Source: Treponema sp.
GTDB taxonomy: Bacteria > Spirochaetota > Spirochaetia > Treponematales > Breznakiellaceae
Length of the DNA stretch: 44,977 nucleotides
Direction of reading: 5' to 3'
Assembly: GCA_009787795.1 (NCBI GenBank)
Contig: WQSP01000003.1
Coordinates: 1-44,977, forward strand
Both the position numbers and the translations under genes were made by a program. Positions 24,684-32,533 of this stretch are shown here, in pieces (within the stretch, counting starts at the first letter, position 1; every line of letters begins with the position of its first letter). The notes beneath the pieces are model-generated. The model worked only from the letters and a program-made list of their open reading frames with translations. It was not told the DNA's origin and made no database searches.

Positions 24684-25111
24684 TGAGAGTTTTTATTTGT
24701 TCTTACAGAAGTTTTTCTCTTGCAATACCGATTGATTGCGTATCGTCGATTTTTTTGCACCGCGACAATTCAAACGAAAAAATTCATTATGATCATGAAA
24801 AACGAAACACCTATATTTCCCTTTCAAATCTTTTCTGCTGCAACGATTTGTCAATACATCACGGAATCATTCTTAAAGGCCAAAACCCCGACTCTGACCA
24901 AATCGAAGACAGAATGATTCTTTTGTCAACGGAAATTGAAAGGGAAAAGGACATTCCGGCGGATAAATTTTTTCCTGTTCCGAAAAGTCTTGGCGTTTTT
25001 CAATTTTCTTCCGTCTTTTCGGGAATGTTTTACAGTATCGGCGCGGGAAAATTGATTCTCCTGCTTAATCCTGAACAGTTGGTTCAAAACATAAAAAGGG
25101 AAATTTTATGA
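24683..25111 (+). CDS. Divergent CheW-like protein
   Basis: This 142-residue protein has a CheW-like opening (RVFICSYRSFSLAIPIDCVSSIFLH) and a short middle element (TYISLSNLFCC) that sits where CheW has its VxDLxxLF strand. The end is hydrophobic (MFYSIGAGKLILLLNPEQLV). Several CheW signature residues are missing, so I rate it as a probable degenerate CheW fold. Its ATG shares a base with the cheW stop and its end overlaps cheB as ATGA, so it is translated with the kinase core. It may be a second coupling protein or an adaptor for the cyclase. Confidence 0.68.
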   Translation: MRVFICSYRSFSLAIPIDCVSSIFLHRDNSNEKIHYDHEKRNTYISLSNLFCCNDLSIHHGIILKGQNPDSDQIEDRMILLSTEIEREKDIPADKFFPVPKSLGVFQFSSVFSGMFYSIGAGKLILLLNPEQLVQNIKREIL

Positions 25112-26115
25112 TTAAAACACTAATCGTGGACGATAGTCCTCTTGTTCGCTCGATTCTAAGGGATTTTCTTGAGAGCGAAGGATCTTTTGAAATTGCCGAC
25201 GAAGCGGAAAACGGACGGGATGCCGTCGAAAAGGCAAAACAGCACAATCCCGATCTTGTCACCATGGATATCGAAATGCCCGTGATGAACGGACTTGATT
25301 CCATCGTGGAGATAAGAAAGTTCAGTTCCTGCGGAATAGTTGTAATCAGCACCCACGATACCGCAAAGATGGCTTATGACGCAACTGTCAAAGGCGCGCA
25401 TGAATTTTTTGCAAAGGATATTTTCACTTCACAGATGACAGACAGGCAAAGAAGCGGGATTTTCAATACGTTAAAACAAATCATAAACATAAAAAACAAG
25501 GCTGCCTCGCATCATGAAGCGATAAAACAGACAATACAAACGCCGCGAAAAATAAATTGCGTTGTAATAGCTTCGTCAACGGGAGGTCCAATGGCTCTTT
25601 GTCAGTTGGCTTCCGGTCTTTCGGCAAAATTTCCGGTTCCCATTTTGCTTGTTCAGCATAACACGTCGGGTTTTGACAGGGGATTTGTCCAGTGGCTTGA
25701 CGGATATTCGCAGTTAAAAATCCAACTTGCACAAGAAGGAATTTTTCCTTCCAAGGGAAACGTATATGTCGCTCCAACCGACAAACACCTGACAATCGGA
25801 GCTGGCGGAATTGCGTTTGAAAACAGCGAACCTGTGAACAATCAAAAACCGTCCGCCGATCTTTTGTTCAAAAGCGCCGCTGCGCAATACGGAAATTCGC
25901 TTGTCAGCGTGGTTCTTACGGGTATGGGCGAAGACGGAGCGCAGGGCACGCGCATTGTAAAAGAGGCGGGCGGAATTACAATTGCCCAGGATGAAGCGTC
26001 TTCCATGATATACGGAATGCCTCAAGCGGCAGTTGAAACAGGATGCGTGGACATGATTTTGCCGTTAAATGAAATTTCAAACAAACTGTTGGAGCTTACG
26101 GGAGGAGAATCCTGA
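25108..26115 (+). CDS. cheB: Chemotaxis response regulator methylesterase CheB
   Basis: CheB removes methyl groups from transducers during adaptation. A receiver domain fills about 1-120: LIVDDSPLVR, phospho-acceptor Asp in LVTMDIEMPVMNG, Thr in VVISTHD and Lys in FFAKD. A linker leads to the methylesterase domain (about 148-335), with catalytic Ser in IASSTGGP, His in LVQHN and Asp in LTGMGEDGAQG. All three catalytic residues are present. The receiver Lys is followed by Asp rather than the usual Pro. It overlaps the upstream gene as ATGA, and cheR follows after two bases. Confidence 0.95.
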   Translation: MIKTLIVDDSPLVRSILRDFLESEGSFEIADEAENGRDAVEKAKQHNPDLVTMDIEMPVMNGLDSIVEIRKFSSCGIVVISTHDTAKMAYDATVKGAHEFFAKDIFTSQMTDRQRSGIFNTLKQIINIKNKAASHHEAIKQTIQTPRKINCVVIASSTGGPMALCQLASGLSAKFPVPILLVQHNTSGFDRGFVQWLDGYSQLKIQLAQEGIFPSKGNVYVAPTDKHLTIGAGGIAFENSEPVNNQKPSADLLFKSAAAQYGNSLVSVVLTGMGEDGAQGTRIVKEAGGITIAQDEASSMIYGMPQAAVETGCVDMILPLNEISNKLLELTGGES

Positions 26116-26117
26116 CA

Positions 26118-27608
26118 ATGTCCAACGGCAAAAACGAGCTTGGGAATATTGCGGAAATTCCATCCGATGTTCCCGCAGAAGTGTTATCCGACGCCGCTTT
26201 GCTGTTTTTGTATTACAGAATCGAACATATCCTTGGAATCAAATCGGGATACGAAGCTTTGAGAAATTTGAACAATTACCTGGAAGAAACATGCAAATCT
26301 TCTTTTGTGGAAAATCCCGCCGCATATGAATATTTGCTGACATCGCGCGAACAGATATTCGAAATTTCCAATTTTTTGACCGTAAACGAAACTTATTTTT
26401 TCCGTGAAAGTTCCCAATTTGAATTGTTGGCGCAGCTTTTGCCGGAACTGTCCAAATTGGGACGCCCCGTTCAAATATGCTCCGCTGCCGTATCCACAGG
26501 CTGCGAAGCGTACAGTATCGCCATGCTCCTGGATTATTATGCAAGAAACGGGCTTGATTTTGATTTTGCAGTTGACGCTTTTGACGTAAACTCAAACGCA
26601 ATAGAAATTGCAAAAAACGCCCGTTATACGTCAAACACCCTTCGCGCAGACGGCTCTTCATTCAGGCATATAATGGATTCCTATCTTATTTTCGAAGGAA
26701 ACGAACATATCGTTACGCAAAATATTAGAAGAAAGGTGAGATTTTTTCCCCATAACATCATGCGCGGACTTGACAAGCAATACGATATTATTTTTTTCAG
26801 GAACTCTCTTATTTATTTTTCTTCCAAAAACAGGCTTTCTGTCATAAACAATCTTGCAGAATCCCTTATGCCGTCAGGGCTTTTGTTTTTGGGCGCATCC
26901 GAAACTTCTTCCGTAAAACACCCTCTTCTTGCAAACAGGTTTTCCCGTGATGTTTTTTATTTTCAAAAAATCAATCCTTCCGATTCGCAGGAAAACATTA
27001 TTTTAAAAAGCCCGGTTGCGCACAAGAAAAAAAATTCGTTGCTTCTTCCACTGAATGCGGAAAGGCATCATCGCAAATTATTGCCAAAACACAATGAGAT
27101 AACGGTCAAATGCGAAGAAATTTGCGAAATATTAAAAACCGACGAAGGCAAACCCAATTCGGTTGAAGTTTTGAATTCTTTGGGCACCAGGGATTTATCG
27201 CAGTTTTCGGGCGGACGCATCTGCGCTTGCGCGATTCATCTGCTTAACATCAGGGATTTTAACAATGCGTCAAAAATTATAGAATATCTGGAAAAAAACA
27301 ATTCGGGAGCCTTTACAAGATTTCTGCGCGGAGAAATCTTGTTTTTGCTCGGCAATGCGGAAGATGCCGAAAGTTCCTACCATGAGGCTGCAATAAAAGA
27401 CAAATATTTTTGGCCTGCATATTACAGAATTGCAATTCTTTCTTCCGAGGGAAATCAGACAAGATTTGAATACAAGGTAAAAAAAACAATTGAGAGCATA
27501 GAGCTTTGTCAAAGTCTTGAGCCGGAATCAAAATTGAATTACGAATGTTTCTTGGGAGGTTTTTCTCCCGACTATTTCAGAAGAATTTTGGAGAAAAAGC
27601 TTGTATAA
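26118..27608 (+). CDS. cheR: CheR-type methyltransferase with C-terminal TPR-like extension
   Basis: CheR methylates glutamates on transducers using S-adenosylmethionine. The N-terminal helical domain leads into the signature FLTVNETYFFRE, then the SAM-binding core (about 115-290: ICSAAVSTGCEAYSIAMLL, VDAFDVNSNAIEIAKNARY, YDIIFFRNSLIYFSSKNR, GLLFLGASE). After about residue 300 comes an extra roughly 190-residue helical region with TPR character (FTRFLRGEILFLLGNAEDAESSY). CheR proteins with such extensions are typical of chemosensory systems serving functions other than swimming, for example FrzF and WspC. CheB and CheR together show that the transducers here are adapted by methylation. Confidence 0.94.
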   Translation: MSNGKNELGNIAEIPSDVPAEVLSDAALLFLYYRIEHILGIKSGYEALRNLNNYLEETCKSSFVENPAAYEYLLTSREQIFEISNFLTVNETYFFRESSQFELLAQLLPELSKLGRPVQICSAAVSTGCEAYSIAMLLDYYARNGLDFDFAVDAFDVNSNAIEIAKNARYTSNTLRADGSSFRHIMDSYLIFEGNEHIVTQNIRRKVRFFPHNIMRGLDKQYDIIFFRNSLIYFSSKNRLSVINNLAESLMPSGLLFLGASETSSVKHPLLANRFSRDVFYFQKINPSDSQENIILKSPVAHKKKNSLLLPLNAERHHRKLLPKHNEITVKCEEICEILKTDEGKPNSVEVLNSLGTRDLSQFSGGRICACAIHLLNIRDFNNASKIIEYLEKNNSGAFTRFLRGEILFLLGNAEDAESSYHEAAIKDKYFWPAYYRIAILSSEGNQTRFEYKVKKTIESIELCQSLEPESKLNYECFLGGFSPDYFRRILEKKLV

Positions 27609-27620
27609 GAGAGGCGACAT

Positions 27621-28823
27621 ATGGAGAGTTTTTTAGGCAATGTTTCCCGGTTTTTCAACAATATGGGAATTTCTTCCAAACTTGCGGTAATTTCATTTCT
27701 GTTTTTATTGCTTCTTTCCGTTAATATTTGGTTTTTCCTTGTTGGCGGCAACATGGCGCTTTTGGTTGTCTGTGTCATTGCGGTGTTTTTTGGAATCCTG
27801 ATTTCCGTTTTAACTTCGTTGAATTTGAAAAAATCAAAAAAAAACATGCTTGGCATTTTTGAGAAATTGTATTATTACGATCTTGCGGTAAACATTGATA
27901 CGCTTTCTACGGATGAGTTCGGTCATTTTATGATAGAATTGAATGAATTCATCCAAAAACTCAACTCTACATTTTCTTCTTTTAACGAAAGCGCCAACAT
28001 GGTAACAACCGCAATAACCGAAATTACGTCCAATACGCTGGAAATAACCGCAACGGCAAACGAACAATCGGCAAGCGTATCCGAAATTGTAAGCACAATG
28101 GAAAACAACAAGACGCTTTCCTCGCAGGCATCGGAAAAAACAACCGAAGTTGCAGAGCTTGCGGCGCAAACAATGGAACTTAGCAAAAGAGGCGCCGATC
28201 TCCGCGATTATAACGAAGGCATGATGCTTGACATAAGAAATCAAAACGCCAAAACCATCGAAATAATAAAAAATCTTGCCGAGATGCTTTCAAGAATCGA
28301 CGAATCCATAGCCCTTATTGACACAATCGCGGATCATACAAAATTGATAGCATTTAACGCCGCTTTGGAAGCGTCTTCTTCAGGCGAAGCCGGCGCGAGA
28401 TTCTCTGTTGTAGCGGGAGAAATCAGGCGTTTTGCGGACAATGTTGTCGAATCCGCTTCCGAAATAAAAGAACGGATTCAGGAAGTAAACGAGGCTGCGC
28501 AAACGCTGTTAACCGAAGCAAACAGCGGAACTCATACCATAGATTCCGGTTACAACAAAATGGTCGAGCAGAAAAAGGTTTTTGAACATATTGTCGAAGC
28601 GTCCGAGAATGTTGCCATAAGGTCTGCGCAAATTTCAAACCTCAGCAAACAGCAGGAATACGCTTCCGCCCAGGTTTTTTCCGCGTTAAAGGAAATATCG
28701 ACAGGCGTAAACCAGTTTGTAAGCGCAACGGCCTTAACTTCAAAAACAACGGAAAAACTCAAGAAAATGGCGGAAGAGTTCAATGACACTCTTGGACAGT
28801 ATCATATAACGGACAGGGGATAA
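27621..28823 (+). CDS. Methyl-accepting chemotaxis transducer without periplasmic sensor domain
   Basis: This 400-residue transducer has two membrane segments back to back (about 19-42 and 46-66) with almost no loop between, then a short linker and the cytoplasmic signalling helices. The hairpin tip is recognisable as IADHTKLIAFNAALEASSSGEAGARFSVVAGEIRRFA in family position, though quoted residues differ from the standard tip at several places (SSSGEAGA for AAxAGExGR). There is no periplasmic ligand pocket, so input must come from the membrane, the cytoplasm or a partner protein. The start has AGAGAGG upstream. It is shorter than the two transducers nearby and belongs to a different subtype. 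Confidence 0.9.
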   Translation: MESFLGNVSRFFNNMGISSKLAVISFLFLLLLSVNIWFFLVGGNMALLVVCVIAVFFGILISVLTSLNLKKSKKNMLGIFEKLYYYDLAVNIDTLSTDEFGHFMIELNEFIQKLNSTFSSFNESANMVTTAITEITSNTLEITATANEQSASVSEIVSTMENNKTLSSQASEKTTEVAELAAQTMELSKRGADLRDYNEGMMLDIRNQNAKTIEIIKNLAEMLSRIDESIALIDTIADHTKLIAFNAALEASSSGEAGARFSVVAGEIRRFADNVVESASEIKERIQEVNEAAQTLLTEANSGTHTIDSGYNKMVEQKKVFEHIVEASENVAIRSAQISNLSKQQEYASAQVFSALKEISTGVNQFVSATALTSKTTEKLKKMAEEFNDTLGQYHITDRG

Positions 28824-28825
28824 TT

Positions 28826-30358
28826 ATGACTGAAAACGAAATTCGCCAATTGATAAAAATTGACGAATTTAACGGAGAAAAGATAATTTGCAAAATCCGC
28901 ATGGTTCTTGCAATTATATTCCTGGCAAGCGTGCCTTTAATCTCGTTTTCCAGAGTTATGAACGGAGAAAGCCATTTTCCGCCTCAGGCCTATTTTTGCT
29001 GCTGTTTGTTTTTTGTTTATTCAATTTTCATCCATTTTTACCTTTCCAAAAAAACTTATGTCCATTCCTCATTTAAATACATATGCGTTATAATTGACAT
29101 GACAATTCATTCTGCAAGTATCTGGATTGGCTGCACATATCCCCTGATTGCGCCCGCAATTTCATATCTTTCCACATGGGCGCTTTTTTTCCTTGTTTTG
29201 ATAATGGTTGGCGCATTCAGGTACAGCGTAAGATGCGCGTATTTTTCGGGCGTTTTTGCGGGTTTATGCTACTTGTCTGTTGTTATCATAAACGAAAAGC
29301 ATTTGGATTTGCCTTACTTTTTCATTTTGGAAAACGAAACCATGAACGTGCGGTTTCCCGTCTTTAACGAAACATTTCGCGTAATGGCAATGGTCGTAAC
29401 GGGCGCAATTACCGGTTTTGCCTGCAAAAGGCACTTTTCCCTTTTTAACAACATGATAAACACGCAAATCTCGGCAACCGAAGCCGCTTCCAGAACGGTG
29501 GAACAGACAAGAAACATGGCAAAAACAATTCAAAAATCCACCGATGAAATATTTCTTTCATCTAAAGAAATATTTTCCACCGCGAACAGTCAGGCTGCAA
29601 GCATTCAGGAAATCGAGGCTACAATAGGCGAAAATACGGGGATCGCGGGAGACATAGCGGAAAAAACTTCCAGCGTCGCTTCCATTGTGTCAAAAATGGA
29701 AAATGATGTCATTCACGGTTTTACCGTTCTTGGACGCAATGTGGATCAGCTTGAAGACATAAAAATGAAAAATGACGGACTGATTTCGGGAATTGTGTCG
29801 CTTGGAAACAAGATTTCAAAAATTCGCGATATTGTAAAAAACATCAATACAATTACGGATCAAACCAAAGTGATTGCGTTTAACGCGGCTTTGGAAGCGG
29901 CAAGCGCGGGAGACAAGGGAAAACGTTTTTCTGTTGTTGCAAGCGAGGTAAACCGTCTTGCAGACGATATTTCTTCGCTTACAAAACAGATACGCGAAAA
30001 TGTCGAGGAAATTCAAGGTTCGTCGTCATCCCTGATTGTTGCAAGCGAGGAATCGGCGGAAAAAATAACTGAAGGAAACAACCTTATCAGGGAACTGGAA
30101 GAAATATTCACAGAGATAAGAAGCGGAGCCGAAATAACGGCAAACCGGGCGCAAACCATAACGATATCAACCCAAAAACAGCAAAAATCGTCGGAACAAA
30201 TCAACATTGCGATAGCCGACATTTCAAAAGGTTTGACCAATTTTATCCAATCAACAAGAATTGCAACAGGCTCTGCGCAGGATCTTGTGCAATTGACCGG
30301 GGAATTGGGCGAATTGCTGACAGATAAGGATGAAACCAAAAATGAAGGCGGCGTTTAA
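28826..30358 (+). CDS. Methyl-accepting chemotaxis transducer with six-helix membrane sensor (copy 1)
   Basis: This 510-residue transducer has about six membrane segments in residues 20-200 (for example MVLAIIFLASVPLISFSRV, AYFCCCLFFVYSIFIHFYL, WALFFLVLIMVGAFRYSV, VMAMVVTGAITGFACKRHF). No HAMP domain is obvious and no large periplasmic domain exists. The signalling region has the tip TDQTKVIAFNAALEAASAGDKGKRFSVVASEVNRLADDI in pieces. It is a close paralogue of the gene at 34440-35954, sharing sensor layout and tip. Sensing is probably within the membrane, for example of lipid, redox, proton-motive force or a partner such as ExbB. It starts two bases after the previous stop. Confidence 0.92.
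   Translation: MTENEIRQLIKIDEFNGEKIICKIRMVLAIIFLASVPLISFSRVMNGESHFPPQAYFCCCLFFVYSIFIHFYLSKKTYVHSSFKYICVIIDMTIHSASIWIGCTYPLIAPAISYLSTWALFFLVLIMVGAFRYSVRCAYFSGVFAGLCYLSVVIINEKHLDLPYFFILENETMNVRFPVFNETFRVMAMVVTGAITGFACKRHFSLFNNMINTQISATEAASRTVEQTRNMAKTIQKSTDEIFLSSKEIFSTANSQAASIQEIEATIGENTGIAGDIAEKTSSVASIVSKMENDVIHGFTVLGRNVDQLEDIKMKNDGLISGIVSLGNKISKIRDIVKNINTITDQTKVIAFNAALEAASAGDKGKRFSVVASEVNRLADDISSLTKQIRENVEEIQGSSSSLIVASEESAEKITEGNNLIRELEEIFTEIRSGAEITANRAQTITISTQKQQKSSEQINIAIADISKGLTNFIQSTRIATGSAQDLVQLTGELGELLTDKDETKNEGGV
29547..29575 (+). repeat. Perfect 12-bp inverted repeat within the transducer gene
   Basis: AAATATTTCTTT, loop CATCT, then AAAGAAATATTT followed by one more T. It encodes EIFLSSKEIF, and the repeated EIF codons explain much of the symmetry. 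The stem is AT-rich. The paralogue at 34440 encodes nearly the same residues but does not keep the hairpin. Confidence 0.6.
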
Positions 30359-30370
30359 AACGAAAAAATT

Positions 30371-32533
30371 ATGGCAATAGACAAAGAAAAATATATTAAG
30401 AAATATATTGACGAAGGACTTGACAACACAGCCCTGGTCGAATCTCTTGTCTTTGACATTAAAGACGGCGTATCGGTAGAGGACGATCTTGCCACCCTGC
30501 TTCGCGCGCTTCATACGCTTAAAGGTTCATCCCGCATGCTTGAGTTCAGGCGAATCGAAGAATTAAGTCACGCTCTTGAAAGCGTTTTTGGCTCTCTCAG
30601 GGAACAGCGCATTGGAATGTCCGAAAACGCGGTCAAACTGGTTTTATCGTCTTTGGATTTGCTGAAAAAGGGATTTGCCGCAATACGGCAGGAAAAAGAA
30701 GACGCAATTGACATAAACGATCATGTAAAAAACCTTACGCTTCTTGCCGCAAACGACGATTTTGAAATTCCGGACAACGATAAGACAAATACGCAGCAAG
30801 AAAGCGGCGAAGAGACAAAAAAACGCAAAGATTCAAAATCGGAAACAATCCGTTTGTCACTCGAAAAAATTGACGGCATTATCAAAAGTATCGCGTCTTT
30901 GCAGGCTTTGGAAATATCGGCAAAAAGCCTGTCTCAAAGCGGCGCCGAACTTTCCAAACAAATAAAAGAATTTTACAAGTCCATAAAAGATTTGACAAAA
31001 CACGATTTTGCCGTTACTTCCAATTACAGAAAACTTGAACGTCTTTGCGAACGGCTCAATTCGTCGTTGAAAAACTATTCCATTGACGCGGGTACAAGCA
31101 TAAGGGGAGCGCATGACAGCGTAATATCCCTTCGCACTCTTCCAATGTCCGTGATTTTTGACAGTTACCCGCGCTATGTTTTCGAACTGTCCGAAGAATT
31201 GGGAAAAAAGGTGCATCTTTCGATTGAAGGCAACGAAAACGAAATAGACAAAAACATAATAGAAGCAATGTCGGACGTTTTTTTGCATATGGTCAGAAAT
31301 GCCGTGGATCACGGTATTGAAACCCCGGAAGAAAGAAAGTCGTGCGGAAAAAACGAAACGGGGAAGCTTTCAATTGTCTGCTCAAGAGAGAGCGGCAGCA
31401 TGAAAATTTTCATTTCAGATGACGGACGCGGAATTGATGTTGAAAGAATCAGAAAAAAAGCGGTGAAAGACGGGTATGTTTCCCAGGGAGCCGCCGATCT
31501 TCTGTCAAAGGAAGACCTTACCAATTTTATTTTCCAAAGCGGTTTTTCAACTTCGGGAAACGTAAGCAATGTTTCCGGCAGAGGCGTTGGAATGGATGTT
31601 GTGCGCGAAACTGTCGAATCCCTTAAGGGAAGCATTGTGGTGGAAAGTTATTTTATGGAAGGCACAACATTTACAATAACCGTTCCGCTCTCCATTGCCG
31701 CCTTAACGGGATTCCCCGTAGAATGCGGAGGGTTGAAATTCATAATTCCCTCGAATTTTGTCGACAACGTTTTGCTTCTTAACCGCGAAAATATCATAAC
31801 CGTGGTGGACAGACCGGAAATAAGGTACAATGACAGAATAATAAAACTGTTTTTCCTGAATCAGGTGTTAAACATAAAAACGGATGCGATTCAATTCAAT
31901 GATATTTTTTTTGTTGCAATTATCAGGTCTTATGACGATATTGCCGCAATTGCGGTTGACAATATCGACAGCATGAGATCCGTCATATTGAAAAACATGC
32001 CCGCCTTTATGGAAAGCATGCCCGTTTTTTCCGGTATTGTTCTTAACGAAGATTACGAAATGGCGAGCGTTCTTCATATTCCCACTGTCTTAAAAATGGC
32101 AAAACGCATAAAATCCATCGAAATAAAAAAACGAAGCGCAGAATTCGAAAAACAGAAAAAATCGATACTTGTAGTCGACGATTCTCTCCCTACAAGGGAA
32201 ATAGAAAGAGAAATATTGATGTCGGAAGGTTTTATTGTCGACACCGCAGAAGACGGCTCGCAGGGATTAAAAGCCGCAAAGCAAAAACATTATGACCTTA
32301 TTTGCACCGACCTTAACATGCCTGTTATGGACGGCTTTATGTTTATAGAAAATTTAAAAAAGAACGATTCGCTTTCCGGGATTCCCGTTATTGTAATTTC
32401 ATCCAACGCGAACGAAGAAGACAAGGCAAAAGCGTACAAACTGGGCGCTTCCCGTTATATCTTGAAGAATTCGTTTAACAATCAGAATCTCCTTGAAACG
32501 GTAAACGAGTTAATCGGAGAAAAAAATGCCTGA
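30371..32533 (+). CDS. cheA: Hybrid chemotaxis kinase CheA with C-terminal receiver domain
   Basis: This is the kinase of the array, 720 residues. Order: Hpt domain with phospho-His 48 in LRALHTLKGSSRM; no clear P2 CheY-binding domain but a charged linker (about 125-155); P3 dimerisation helices (about 160-270); P4 ATPase with N box HMVRNAVDHGIE, G1 DDGRGID, F box FQSGFST and G2 GRGVGMDVV; P5 CheW-like domain (about 440-585); and a receiver (about 597-715, ILVVDDSLPTRE, CTDLNMPVMDG, ILKNS). Hybrid CheA-REC kinases occur in Frz, Wsp and Pil-type systems, where the receiver tunes or sinks phosphate. With no cheY nearby, the receiver on the next gene is the probable target. It overlaps that gene by eight bases. 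Confidence 0.95.
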   Translation: MAIDKEKYIKKYIDEGLDNTALVESLVFDIKDGVSVEDDLATLLRALHTLKGSSRMLEFRRIEELSHALESVFGSLREQRIGMSENAVKLVLSSLDLLKKGFAAIRQEKEDAIDINDHVKNLTLLAANDDFEIPDNDKTNTQQESGEETKKRKDSKSETIRLSLEKIDGIIKSIASLQALEISAKSLSQSGAELSKQIKEFYKSIKDLTKHDFAVTSNYRKLERLCERLNSSLKNYSIDAGTSIRGAHDSVISLRTLPMSVIFDSYPRYVFELSEELGKKVHLSIEGNENEIDKNIIEAMSDVFLHMVRNAVDHGIETPEERKSCGKNETGKLSIVCSRESGSMKIFISDDGRGIDVERIRKKAVKDGYVSQGAADLLSKEDLTNFIFQSGFSTSGNVSNVSGRGVGMDVVRETVESLKGSIVVESYFMEGTTFTITVPLSIAALTGFPVECGGLKFIIPSNFVDNVLLLNRENIITVVDRPEIRYNDRIIKLFFLNQVLNIKTDAIQFNDIFFVAIIRSYDDIAAIAVDNIDSMRSVILKNMPAFMESMPVFSGIVLNEDYEMASVLHIPTVLKMAKRIKSIEIKKRSAEFEKQKKSILVVDDSLPTREIEREILMSEGFIVDTAEDGSQGLKAAKQKHYDLICTDLNMPVMDGFMFIENLKKNDSLSGIPVIVISSNANEEDKAKAYKLGASRYILKNSFNNQNLLETVNELIGEKNA

